From contig JBDNJK010000080.1 in assembly GCA_041687805.1 (NCBI GenBank), positions 1-23,114 on the forward strand: DNA of 23,114 nt, written 5' to 3'. A program made the translations under genes and the position numbers. Below, piece after piece: positions 7,989 to 15,906 of the stretch. The notes under the pieces are model-generated. The model searched no databases. It saw nothing but the letters and a program-made list of their open reading frames with translations, and was not told the origin of the DNA. This stretch comes from SZUA-87 sp041687805 (GTDB lineage: Bacteria > Actinomycetota > Acidimicrobiia > Acidimicrobiales > Aldehydirespiratoraceae). The first letter of the stretch is position 1. Every line of letters starts with the position of its first letter.

Positions 7989-8820
7989 TGATGTCTACCG
8001 GTGTACCCATCGGGACGTTCTCGGCCAGCACACGAATCGCCTCGTTGGGTATGCGAATACATCCGTTGGAGAATGCGCCACCGATCAGTCCCGGATTGTT
8101 GGTGCCATGGATGGCGATCACCGGCACCCCCCCTCCAAAGGAGTCGAGCGCTTCTGAGAACGCCGACAGGCTGAGGATGTAAGGGCCATACGCGCTGCCA
8201 TCCCACTTCTCGACCAGATCGTTAACGAAGAATCTGCCGAGAGGCGTGGGAGTCCGGTCGGCGCCGACTACCGCCCCGGTTTCCACCACCAATACGTCGC
8301 CATTCCAGACTTCGACAGAACGACTCGAGAGATCAATTTGAGCGTGGAATCGATGAGTTCGCAGGGTGGCATCGCTACCCCTGATCCAAGCCTCGGTGCC
8401 GTTTGGTCTCACCGGTATCTGAACCTTGAGCCACTGATTGTCGTCAGTGCGGTCGACGACCATCAAGGAGAGCGGGTTTCCGAAGTACGTCGGGTTGGTG
8501 ATCGCGTACTCGAATTCGACTGAAGCACCGTCGGGGGCATCGAAAGTGTTGAGAACTGTCACGCTTTCCACGACATCGGCGACATATGTCTCGAACGGGT
8601 CGACCGGTTTGGTGGCCACCGCAACATCCGGCGACGTCGTCGTCGTAACCAGAATCTCAACTTCCTCCCCCGAGATCACGGGCTGATGAGCCTGCGAAAC
8701 CACTCCGACCGCGGGAACCACAGGATCGGCAGTGCCCGTGTCGGCATCGACAGACCCTCCGCACGCGGCGGCCGTCAAGCCAATCACAGCAACTACGACG
8801 GGAACTCGGACCCACAGCAT
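7981..8820 (-). CDS. L,D-transpeptidase lipoprotein (YkuD domain)
   Basis: A 279-residue secreted lipoprotein. The hydrophobic signal ends in the lipobox LTAAAC, giving a lipidated C20 after Lgt and LspA action. A linker and a domain of unknown role follow. The YkuD catalytic domain occupies the C-terminal third. It has H238 in IAIHGT and the catalytic motif SNGCIRI with C254 and R256; the usual consensus is S/T-x-G-C-x-R. Such enzymes form 3-3 cross-links in peptidoglycan or attach proteins to it. The family domain reaches the last residues, so there is no C-terminal extension. Its ATG follows TAGCAT by 6 nt, suggesting a leaderless transcript. It is the first gene of the run leading to lgt, and it is divergent from gpgS. 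Confidence 0.93.
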   Translation of the reverse strand: MLWVRVPVVVAVIGLTAAACGGSVDADTGTADPVVPAVGVVSQAHQPVISGEEVEILVTTTTSPDVAVATKPVDPFETYVADVVESVTVLNTFDAPDGASVEFEYAITNPTYFGNPLSLMVVDRTDDNQWLKVQIPVRPNGTEAWIRGSDATLRTHRFHAQIDLSSRSVEVWNGDVLVVETGAVVGADRTPTPLGRFFVNDLVEKWDGSAYGPYILSLSAFSEALDSFGGGVPVIAIHGTNNPGLIGGAFSNGCIRIPNEAIRVLAENVPMGTPVDIIG

Positions 8821-8826
8821 TGCCCC

Positions 8827-8832
8827 ATGCTA
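8827..8832 (-). promoter_or_regulatory. -10 hexamer for L,D-transpeptidase, leaderless spacing
   Basis: TAGCAT on the minus strand ends 6 nt before the ATG at 8820, so the predicted start site coincides with the first codon. No ribosome-binding site is visible. Confidence 0.5.
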
Positions 8833-8912
8833 GGGAACTCCGGCCGGCTACGACTCCCAATGCCACTGACAGAGCCTCACATCGCGAATCTGCGGAGAGC
8901 GCGGCTTGTTCC

Positions 8913-8918
8913 TACGAT
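8913..8918 (+). promoter_or_regulatory. -10 hexamer for gpgS, leaderless spacing
   Basis: TACGAT ends 6 nt before the ATG at 8925. This supports 8925 rather than 8820 as the gpgS start, since the upstream ATG would overlap the start codon of the divergent gene. Confidence 0.5.
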
Positions 8919-8924
8919 GAGCGA

Positions 8925-9839
8925 ATGCTCCGCAGTCAGATCGACGTGTCCACAACCGAACAGATCAATCCGTCATCGTCGAACGACGTAAAGAACGGCC
9001 TGTCCATCTCGGTCGTATTACCGGCGAGGAACGAACAAGACACGGTCGCATCCATCGTCGAGTCGATTCGGAAGAATCTGATGTCGACAGACACCGGTTC
9101 AACGGTGGGACTGATCGACGAGTTGATCGTCATGGACGACTCAAGCACCGATGACACCGCCGAAGTCGCCCGCCAAGCAGGCGCAACCGTTGTCGCGGTC
9201 AGCGATGTTCTGCGTGAGTGCGGCCCGGGTTCGGGCAAAGGCAATGTGTTGTGGAAGAGCGTGGCTGCCACCAAAGGCGACATCATCGTCTGGATCGACG
9301 CCGATCTCACCAGCTTCCATCCCGGATTTGTGACCGAACTCGTGAAGCCGCTTCTGAGAGACCCATCGATCTCGATGGTGAAGGGCTTCTATCAACGGCC
9401 CGAGGTCGGAGGCATCGGCGGGGGACGCACCACCGAAATCATGGCCCGGCCGCTCATCTCCACGTTTTTCCCTCACCTTGCGATGATCAAACAGCCGTTG
9501 GCCGGCGAATACGCATCACGTCGCAGCGTGCTCGAGAGGCTGCCGTTCTGCGAGGGCTACGGTGTCGAGACCGGCCTGTTGATCGACATTGCGGCAACGA
9601 ATGGTATTGATTCGATAGCCCAGGTCGATCTCGGGGTCAGGCACCACAGGGTCAGGCCGCTCCACGACCTGACCGCACAGTCCATGGAGGTGCTCCACTC
9701 TGTGCTGCACCGATTGCCGGGAGGTGTCGACGATCTCGAACTTGCCACGGTGCTAACCCGACCAGATCATCCGCAACTGGAGGTAAAAGTGGCTGAACGG
9801 CCGCCGTTGATCACTTGTGACGGATACCCGAAATCTTGA
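8925..9839 (+). CDS. gpgS: Glucosyl-3-phosphoglycerate synthase
   Basis: A GT-A fold glycosyltransferase that makes glucosyl-3-phosphoglycerate from NDP-glucose and 3-phosphoglycerate. This is the first step to glucosylglycerate and, in mycobacteria, methylglucose lipopolysaccharides. With the start at 8925 it has 304 residues. ISVVLPARNE lies at 28-37, the acceptor/phosphate loop GSGKGN at 102-107 and the metal-binding DAD at 125-127. VKGFYQRP and a glycine-arginine segment (GGGR) typical of GpgS follow. The longer reading from 8820 is rejected because the added residues do not look like the family N-terminus. No gpgP phosphatase is nearby. Its TGA overlaps the ATG of the E1 remnant (ATGA-type junction). 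The product acts as a compatible solute or polysaccharide primer. Confidence 0.9.
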   Translation: MLRSQIDVSTTEQINPSSSNDVKNGLSISVVLPARNEQDTVASIVESIRKNLMSTDTGSTVGLIDELIVMDDSSTDDTAEVARQAGATVVAVSDVLRECGPGSGKGNVLWKSVAATKGDIIVWIDADLTSFHPGFVTELVKPLLRDPSISMVKGFYQRPEVGGIGGGRTTEIMARPLISTFFPHLAMIKQPLAGEYASRRSVLERLPFCEGYGVETGLLIDIAATNGIDSIAQVDLGVRHHRVRPLHDLTAQSMEVLHSVLHRLPGGVDDLELATVLTRPDHPQLEVKVAERPPLITCDGYPKS

Positions 9840-10761
9840 TGACCGACCTACTCGCCGCCTACCGATGGATGCGTCTCACTCGCACTCTCGATGAGATGAT
9901 TCGAACTCTTTGGCTCACCGGTAAAGGCGTGGGGGGCAATCACCGGGTTGTTCGCCGAGTCACTCAATCTCGCAGCCCTCGAAGTCGCACGGTGTGACGG
10001 CGGCCAGGCTGAACGCACTTACCTGTAGGCGATCGGCGGTGCCTTCAAAGTCACAAAGGCCGCTGCTGAAATGTTCGGACCTCGTCGGGTCCACAACACG
10101 CCGATGACGGAGTCGGCGTTCATAGGTGCAGCTACAGGAATGGCCCTCATGGGGATGCGGCCGATCATCGAGGTTCAGTTCGCCGACTTCATCACCACCG
10201 GTTTCGACTCGATCGTGCAATTTGCGGCCACCACCCACTACCGCTGGGGCGGCCAGGTGCCGTGGGTGATACGCGCACCATCCGACGGCGGGCTGCGATC
10301 CGGGCCGTTCCATTCCCGGAACCCGGAGGCGTGGTTCGTCCATGCGCCTGGCCTCAAGGTCGTGTCACCATCCACCCCGGCCGACGCCTACGGAATGCTG
10401 CTCTCATCGGTACGTGACAACAATCCGGTGATCTTCTTCGAATCAAAGGCGCTCTATCGATCGGCGAGGCAAGGATCATCAAGCCACCGCTGCCGCCGAT
10501 TCACTGGCTGCAGAGGGCATAGATGTCGAGGTCATCGACCTGCGAATCCTCAAACCGCTCGACACTGCCACAGTGCTCGAGTCGGTGGCCCGCACAAGTC
10601 GGGCATTGATCGTTCACGCCGCCAACCGACTGGGAGGGGTAGGCGCCGAGGTCGCTGCTCTGATCGCCGAGGAGTGTTTCCAACACCTAGATGCACCTGT
10701 TCGGCGCTTGGTGACCCCAGGCGCTGATTTCAGGGCTGGACGATGCCGAACTTGCCGGTGA
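9839..10761 (+). pseudogene. Decayed 2-oxoacid dehydrogenase E1 (alpha-beta) remnant
   Basis: Pieces of a thiamine-diphosphate-dependent E1 enzyme appear in order but in changing frames. From ATG 9839, the E1-alpha N-terminus reads LLAAYRWMRLTRTLDEMIRT and then KGVGG. One frame over, from about 9939, comes an E1-beta N-terminus-like stretch (LFAESLNLAALEVARCD) ending at an in-frame TAG (10026-10028). The same frame then carries IGGAFKVTK through VIFFESKALYR, very like E1-beta. IGEARIIK follows in another frame (from 10460). A third frame (from about 10483) gives the E1-beta C-terminal domain, EGIDVEVIDLRILKPLD to RLVTPGADF. Most of E1-alpha and a block before the beta C-terminal domain are missing. 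At least three frame changes, one stop and large deletions rule out a working enzyme. The last 32 nt overlap the sulfatase gene. Confidence 0.85.
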
Positions 10762-12631
10762 AATGATCCAAAGCACCGAATATCGATCGCAGAACGCCAA
10801 CTTCGCCGGACACCCTCACACCATCTGCCGCTATCAGACCATCGAACTCGATATCGCCACGAAGGAAATCGGCGAGCAATTTCTTTGGGATCGCGATGTC
10901 GACTGCCGCGGATTCCTCACGGCGTCCCGGCCGATGGTGTAGAGCACAATTGTCGACACCGAGCACATGGTCCTCGTCGATGTCGGTGAAATGCCAATTG
11001 GTCTCTGCCTTGAGCCCCTCGACCGATTCATCGATCAGTCGCACGCCGATCAGATCGAACAACATGTCGACGGTGAGCTCATCTGACACGGTGCGAATAC
11101 CAATTCCGAGTCCGTCAAAACCTGTGCGTAACTCCATCGCTGCCATCAGATAGCTGTCGCGCCATGGTCCAGATTCACTCTGGTAGCCGAGTTGCTCCAT
11201 GGCGTCGGCCTGCAACAGCCTGGCTTCCTCGTTGGCCGGGTCAGCGAAGACCACATTGTTGAGCACCTCGCAAACCCAGCGGTAGTCACCTTCGTCGAAG
11301 GCCACGCGTGCCCGGCGAATCACCTCATCGGCACCACCCATGAACTCGACGTAGCGAGCGCCGCTCTCCGCAGGCGTGTGGGGGTCGAGGTTGGCTGGAT
11401 TGCAGTCGTACCAGCCCAGGTAATATTGGTAGATGGCCTTGGAATTGTGGCTCACCGTGCCGTAATAGCCACGGGTGTGGCCCTGTGAGGTAAGGCAACC
11501 CGGTAGCTCTAGAGCATCTGCGATCTCACGTTGGGTCAGACCCTTGTTGGCCTGACGCATGGTCTGATCGTGAAGCCAGCGATACAGATCTCGCTGCTTC
11601 TCGAGGTATCCGCGTACGTCGTCGTTGCCGAATCGTGGCCAGTTGTGGGTCGAGAAGATCGTGTCGGCGCCGTCGACGAACAGGTCGATCGCCTCTTGGA
11701 TGTATTTGCTCCAACCAAGGGTGTCGCGGGACTTCGCACCCCGGAATGGGAGGGCATTGTGCATCGTGTGGGTGCAATTCTCGGCGATACACAAGGCGCG
11801 GTGGTCGGGGAACATGAAGTTCATCTCCGCCGGCGCTTCGGTGCCAGGCGTGTTCTGGAACACGATCCTCACACCATCGACGTTGAGCTCGGTTCCCGTG
11901 GCCGAGATCTCCTCGGTTGGCCCGATCAGGTCGCCGCGCGCCCTTGGGATCGTCTTGCCAAGCCCGCAATCGATATGGCCATCGGGGCCGGGCGGCAGCA
12001 GCATCCCGAATTGGTAGAGGGCGCGACGTCCCATCACCGGACCGGCCAGTAAGTTTTCGCTGACCGCCTCGCGCATGAACCCCTCCGGCGCGATGATCCG
12101 AACATCACCGGCACGAACCGCCTCACGGGTGGTGACCCCGAGGATCCCGCCGTAGTGATCGGCATGGCTGTGGGTGTAGATCACGGCGGTGACAGGACGC
12201 TCACCGAGTTGGGTGTTGGCAAGATCAAGGCAGGCCGCGGCCGACACTGACGTGGTGAGAGGATCGATAATGATCCAGCCACGTTCTCCGGCGATAAAGG
12301 TGAGGTTGGAGATGTCGTAGCCCCGGCATTGCCAGATCCCGGTGGTGACCTCGAACAGCCCATGCACGGCATTTAGCCGACCATGTCGCCAAAGACTCGG
12401 GTTTACGGTGTCCGGGGCGGCATCGTCACCACGCAGGAAGTCGTATTCGGAGACATCCCAAGCAGGCCCGAACGGGCCCTCGAATACTCCCGTGGGATGG
12501 TGAGCTATCCAACCTCGATTGGCGCGTTCCCAATCGCCGGCATCGTCGAGGTTGAGCCGAGCGCCCTCAGTATCGTTGAGGAATCGGGTGTGCTCAGATG
12601 CAGCCTTTGGAGAGTGCGGAGCGTCTGTCAT
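10730..12631 (-). CDS. Alkyl sulfatase, metallo-beta-lactamase fold (SdsA/BDS1-like)
   Basis: A 633-residue enzyme matching type III alkyl sulfatases, which use two zinc ions to hydrolyse the sulfate ester of alkyl sulfates. The zinc motif is THSHADHYGG, with H154, H156, D158 and H159. Further ligands are expected in the conserved segments AENCTHTMHN and THNWPRFG. The alkyl-sulfatase dimerisation domain follows (about 380-510), then a SCP2-like C-terminal domain thought to bind the alkyl chain. Length is normal. No signal peptide is seen, unlike periplasmic SdsA1, so it may act inside the cell. It lies 21 bp after nrdJ on the same strand, with a hairpin filling the gap. Its 3' end overlaps the decayed E1 region by 32 nt. 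Relevance could be degradation of sulfated lipids or surfactants (inference). Confidence 0.92.
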   Translation of the reverse strand: MTDAPHSPKAASEHTRFLNDTEGARLNLDDAGDWERANRGWIAHHPTGVFEGPFGPAWDVSEYDFLRGDDAAPDTVNPSLWRHGRLNAVHGLFEVTTGIWQCRGYDISNLTFIAGERGWIIIDPLTTSVSAAACLDLANTQLGERPVTAVIYTHSHADHYGGILGVTTREAVRAGDVRIIAPEGFMREAVSENLLAGPVMGRRALYQFGMLLPPGPDGHIDCGLGKTIPRARGDLIGPTEEISATGTELNVDGVRIVFQNTPGTEAPAEMNFMFPDHRALCIAENCTHTMHNALPFRGAKSRDTLGWSKYIQEAIDLFVDGADTIFSTHNWPRFGNDDVRGYLEKQRDLYRWLHDQTMRQANKGLTQREIADALELPGCLTSQGHTRGYYGTVSHNSKAIYQYYLGWYDCNPANLDPHTPAESGARYVEFMGGADEVIRRARVAFDEGDYRWVCEVLNNVVFADPANEEARLLQADAMEQLGYQSESGPWRDSYLMAAMELRTGFDGLGIGIRTVSDELTVDMLFDLIGVRLIDESVEGLKAETNWHFTDIDEDHVLGVDNCALHHRPGRREESAAVDIAIPKKLLADFLRGDIEFDGLIAADGVRVSGEVGVLRSIFGALDHFTGKFGIVQP

Positions 12632-12653
12632 GCCCCGCAGTATGGAACGGGGC
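12632..12653 (-). other. Hairpin between nrdJ and the alkyl sulfatase gene
   Basis: GCCCCG (12632-12637) pairs with CGGGGC (12648-12653) around a 10-nt loop. The structure fills the gap between the nrdJ stop and the sulfatase ATG, so it could affect coupling or expression ratio. It lacks a T-run, so it is not a canonical terminator. Confidence 0.3.
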
Positions 12654-15538
12654 TAGCTGCAGCCGCTAGTCGTGCCACAGTCACTGCAGACAAAACACGC
12701 GCCGGCCCGCTGCATCGGCACACCGCACGTCATGCAGAACGGTGCGTTCGACAACGACGGATTGCGGTCGTGGCTGGCCGTCTTGGCCTTGGCAATCGGC
12801 TTCACTGGGCGATCAACCGCGGCCGGTTCGGCCGGCGCGGTATCCACACCGAGCTCGAGCTGAGCCACCAATTGCGAAGGCGATGGGACAGAGGGCGGAT
12901 CGGGCGGAATGTCGCCACCTTGGACGGTGGGCGTGGCCTGCTCGGCAACGCCTGGCAATGTTGGCTGGATCCGCTCATCGGTCGTGAGGATGCCCATCGA
13001 CGAACGAGTCTCGTGATCGATGTACATCACCGCCAACTTGCGGAAGAGGTAGTCCATCAACGAGTTGGCAATACGAATCTCGGGATCGTCGGTCATGCCA
13101 GCCGGTTCAAACCGCATGCCCACGAATGCTTCCACGAAGGCGTTCAGAGGCACCCCGTATTGCAGGCCATGACTCAACGAGATGGCAAAAGCGTCCATGA
13201 TTCCGGCGAGCGTCGACCCCTGCTTGGACACCCGCACGAAGATCTCACCGGGTCGACCGTCGTCGTATTCGCCGACCGTCACGAATCCCTTGCAGTCTGC
13301 TACCCGGAACTCGAACGTGCGTGAACTACGAGACCGCTGCAGGCGTTCACGAACGGGCTCGTGGATGATCTTTTCAACGATGCGCTCCACGACCTGTCCG
13401 GCCTCGGCGGCGACAGCCGAATCGTCTTTCTCTTCGCTTCCGTCGCCGGTGGACAGCGGTTGGGCGACCTTGCAATTATCGCGATAGAGGGCAACAGCCT
13501 TGAGTCCAAGACGCCACGATTCGATCAGCAGCAACTCCACCTCTTCAACAGTGGCATCCTCAGGAAGATTGACGGTCTTGGAAATAGCGCCCGACAGGAA
13601 CGGCTGCACCGCTCCCATCATGCGAATGTGGCCGAGGTAATGGATCGGGTTCTGGCCCAGCGAGCAAGAGAACACCGCAAGGTGCTCGGCCTTGAGCCCG
13701 GGCGCTCCCACCGCGGTGTGCTCGGTGCTGATGTGGTCGAGAATCGTGGCTGACTCGTCTTCGGTGTATCCGAGGTGTCGCAACGAACGCGGAATTGTCT
13801 GGTTGACGATGCTCATCGTGCCGCCGCCGACGAGACGCTTGAATTTCACGAGCCCGAGATCCGGCTCGATTCCGGTGGTGTCGCAATCCATAAGGAGTCC
13901 GATGGTGCCTGTAGGCGCCAGCACAGACGCCTGAGAATTACGCACCCCATCGGTCTCGGCTCGCTCACACGTCTCATCCCAGGCGCGTTGTGCGGCCTCA
14001 AGAATGAGAGTGGGGGCAAGATCCTCGTCGATCGCAGCCGCCGCACTGCGGTGCTGTTCGAGCACCTTCAACATGGGCTCACGATTTTCGTGGAACCCGG
14101 CGAACGGTCCCATACGGGCCGCCATCTTGGTGGATGTGAGATAGGCCTGACCGGTCATCAACGCGGTGATGCCTGCTGCCACTGCCCGTCCGCCGTCGGA
14201 GTCGTAGGGAAGTCCGAGAGCCATCAACATGGCACCGAGATTGGCATAGCCGATACCAAGCTGGCGGAACGCTCGGCTGGTGGCCCCAATTGACTCGGTC
14301 GGGTAGTCGGCATTGCCGACGAGAATTTCTTGGGCCGTGAAGATGATTCCCACGGCATGAGCGAACCCGTCGACATCGAAGCCGTCGATGCCATCTTCAT
14401 CGGCACCATTGAGGAAGCTCAACAAGTTGATGCTGGCAAGATTGCAGGCCGAATTGTCGAGATGCATGTATTCGCTGCACGGGTTGGAGCCGTTGATGCG
14501 ACCAGTGTTGGAAGCCGTGTGCCACCGGTTGATGGTGGTGTCGAACTGGATTCCGGGGTCGGCGCACTGCCAGGAAGCGTCGGCCACCTGACGGAACAAA
14601 TCGCGTGCCTTGACCGTGCGTTGGGATTGTCCATCTGCACGAGCGAGCAACGACCAATCGGCATCGTCGACCACGGCCTGCATGAACTCGTCGGTGACAC
14701 GAACCGAATTGTTGGCATTTTGATACTGGATCGAATGGATGTCGGCACCATCGAGGCTCATGTCGAACCCAGCTTCCTCGAGCGCCCGGGCCTTATGTTC
14801 TTCGCGGGCCTTGCACCAGATGAACTCTTCGATGTCTGGATGATCGACGTCGAGGATCACCATCTTGGCGGCGCGGCGCGTCTTGCCGCCCGATTTGATA
14901 GTGCCCGCCGATGCATCGGCGCCACGCATGAAGCTCACCGGGCCGCTCGCGGTGCCGCCACCGTTGAGGTATTCGGTTGAGGCACGAATCCGGCTCAGGT
15001 TGACACCAGCACCGCTACCGCCTTTGAAGATGCGGCCTTCCTCGGCGTACCAGTTGAGAATCGAATCCATCGAGTCTTCAACCGACAGGATGAAACATGC
15101 CGAGGCCTGCTGAGGCACGCCGTCGACCCCGATGTTGAACCACACCGGCGAATTGAATGCAGCACGCTGATGCACGAGCAGATGGGTGAGCTCGGCCGAG
15201 AACGTGGCCGTCTCGGCGGCATCAACAAAATAACCATCCCGATCGCCCCACTCGACGATTCGGTTGACCACACGATCGATCACCTGACGCAGGGAGGTCT
15301 CGCGCTCCGGCGTGTCGAGCGGACCACGGAAATACTTTTGGGCCAAGATGTTGGTGGCGTTTTGCGACCACCCCTCCGGCACCTCGATATCGAGTTGCTC
15401 GAAGGCGACAGACCCGTCGCGATAGTCGGTGAGGCGCGCGTCGCGTCTCTCCCATGTGACCTCGTCGTAGGGGTGAACGCCTTCACGAGTGAAGCGTCTA
15501 GTGATACCTGTACCAGTGTTCTGGGCCGCGATCGCCAT
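12653..15538 (-). CDS. nrdJ: Adenosylcobalamin-dependent ribonucleotide reductase (class II)
   Basis: NrdJ reduces ribonucleotides to deoxyribonucleotides with adenosylcobalamin as radical source, so it works with or without oxygen. The 961-residue protein has the expected alpha/beta-barrel landmarks: C148 in QASACF, and NPCSE at 352-356 with a conserved cysteine followed by an asparagine-cysteine segment (DNSACNL). A long C-terminal region typical of the actinobacterial form ends in a zinc-ribbon-like cluster, with Cys at 935, 938, 948, 951, 954 and 960. That cluster is where the terminal cysteines that re-reduce the active site are expected. The ATG has a good ribosome-binding site (AGGAGAG, 15546-15552, 7 nt spacing). 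No class I or III genes are seen here. A long leader with two hairpins and upstream DnaA-box-like sites suggests regulated expression. Confidence 0.97.
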   Translation of the reverse strand: MAIAAQNTGTGITRRFTREGVHPYDEVTWERRDARLTDYRDGSVAFEQLDIEVPEGWSQNATNILAQKYFRGPLDTPERETSLRQVIDRVVNRIVEWGDRDGYFVDAAETATFSAELTHLLVHQRAAFNSPVWFNIGVDGVPQQASACFILSVEDSMDSILNWYAEEGRIFKGGSGAGVNLSRIRASTEYLNGGGTASGPVSFMRGADASAGTIKSGGKTRRAAKMVILDVDHPDIEEFIWCKAREEHKARALEEAGFDMSLDGADIHSIQYQNANNSVRVTDEFMQAVVDDADWSLLARADGQSQRTVKARDLFRQVADASWQCADPGIQFDTTINRWHTASNTGRINGSNPCSEYMHLDNSACNLASINLLSFLNGADEDGIDGFDVDGFAHAVGIIFTAQEILVGNADYPTESIGATSRAFRQLGIGYANLGAMLMALGLPYDSDGGRAVAAGITALMTGQAYLTSTKMAARMGPFAGFHENREPMLKVLEQHRSAAAAIDEDLAPTLILEAAQRAWDETCERAETDGVRNSQASVLAPTGTIGLLMDCDTTGIEPDLGLVKFKRLVGGGTMSIVNQTIPRSLRHLGYTEDESATILDHISTEHTAVGAPGLKAEHLAVFSCSLGQNPIHYLGHIRMMGAVQPFLSGAISKTVNLPEDATVEEVELLLIESWRLGLKAVALYRDNCKVAQPLSTGDGSEEKDDSAVAAEAGQVVERIVEKIIHEPVRERLQRSRSSRTFEFRVADCKGFVTVGEYDDGRPGEIFVRVSKQGSTLAGIMDAFAISLSHGLQYGVPLNAFVEAFVGMRFEPAGMTDDPEIRIANSLMDYLFRKLAVMYIDHETRSSMGILTTDERIQPTLPGVAEQATPTVQGGDIPPDPPSVPSPSQLVAQLELGVDTAPAEPAAVDRPVKPIAKAKTASHDRNPSLSNAPFCMTCGVPMQRAGACFVCSDCGTTSGCS

Positions 15539-15603
15539 GGACCGGCTCTCCTATCGTTGAAAAAGAACTGTCGTGCGGGCAGGTCGACCCAGGTCAGAGG
15601 GCA

Positions 15604-15644
15604 GCGCCACTGGCGCAACTTCCCTGCGCAATGTTGGCGCAGGG
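15604..15644 (-). promoter_or_regulatory. Two adjacent GC-rich hairpins in the nrdJ leader
   Basis: GCGCCA and TGGCGC (15604-15616) surround one base. CCCTGCGC (15622-15629) and GCGCAGGG (15637-15644) surround a 7-nt loop. Both are perfect stems about 65-105 nt ahead of the nrdJ start. They do not match the adenosylcobalamin riboswitch core as far as I can judge. Their role is unknown. Confidence 0.35.
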
Positions 15645-15725
15645 CCCCCAAGGCGTAAGAGTCGACTCACGAGACTGACGATTCGCCACCACCATCCAAG
15701 TGACCTGTCCGACACGACGCTGTCG

Positions 15726-15753
15726 ACTGTACGACGAACGCCATGTGGACCAA
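15726..15753 (-). promoter_or_regulatory. nrdJ: Candidate nrdJ promoter
   Basis: On the minus strand TTGGTC (15753-15748) and TACAGT (15731-15726) are separated by 16 nt. This gives a predicted start site near 15719 and a leader of about 180 nt containing the two hairpins. Both hexamers are imperfect. Confidence 0.35.
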
Positions 15754-15847
15754 AAGAGGATGCGGTGTGGATTCTGAGTGGATAAATCGCACAGTATCCA
15801 CATGCCACCCCGCGCGCGGTGGATACCCGGCCAGCTTCTGTGGATGA
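15743..15847. promoter_or_regulatory. Cluster of DnaA-box-like nonamers
   Basis: Six sites resemble TTATCCACA (or its complement TGTGGATAA, with TGTGGACAA as the high-GC variant). They are TGTGGACCA (15744), TGTGGATTC (15766), AGTGGATAA (15777), GTATCCACA (15794), GGTGGATAC (15818) and TGTGGATGA (15839). The second pair forms an inverted repeat, GTGGATA and TATCCAC, with a 10-nt spacer. They lie between nrdJ and the divergent RibD-like gene. DnaA control of reductase genes is known in E. coli (nrdAB); here it is inference. Confidence 0.45.
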
Positions 15848-15894
15848 CTGAAGGCCAGAGGTCGATACGCCAGATATCGCACCGATCGCGCGGG

Positions 15895-15900
15895 TATCGT
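15895..15900 (+). promoter_or_regulatory. -10 hexamer for the RibD-like gene, leaderless spacing
   Basis: TATCGT ends 6 nt before the GTG at 15907 and supports that start over the in-frame ATG at 15778, which would put the DnaA-box-like repeats inside the coding region. Confidence 0.45.
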
Positions 15901-15906
15901 CGGCCG

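Noticed and set aside
8820..8924. gpgS start at 8820
   Set aside because: It would overlap the first base of the divergent L,D-transpeptidase gene, and the added residues do not resemble GpgS. The ATG at 8925 has a -10 hexamer at leaderless distance.
10071..10727. A 218-residue E1-beta-like ORF as an intact gene
   Set aside because: It starts inside the conserved domain and leaves frame after the ALYR segment; homologous pieces lie on both sides in other frames, so it is part of a pseudogene.
12383..13324. Long plus-strand ORF of 313 residues
   Set aside because: It is antisense to nrdJ and the sulfatase, Arg/His-rich and without a recognisable domain; it is a codon-bias shadow.
15604..15616. 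GCCACTG as a B12-box of an adenosylcobalamin riboswitch
   Set aside because: The heptamer is on the plus strand, opposite to nrdJ, and arises from a simple palindrome; the other conserved core parts are not seen.
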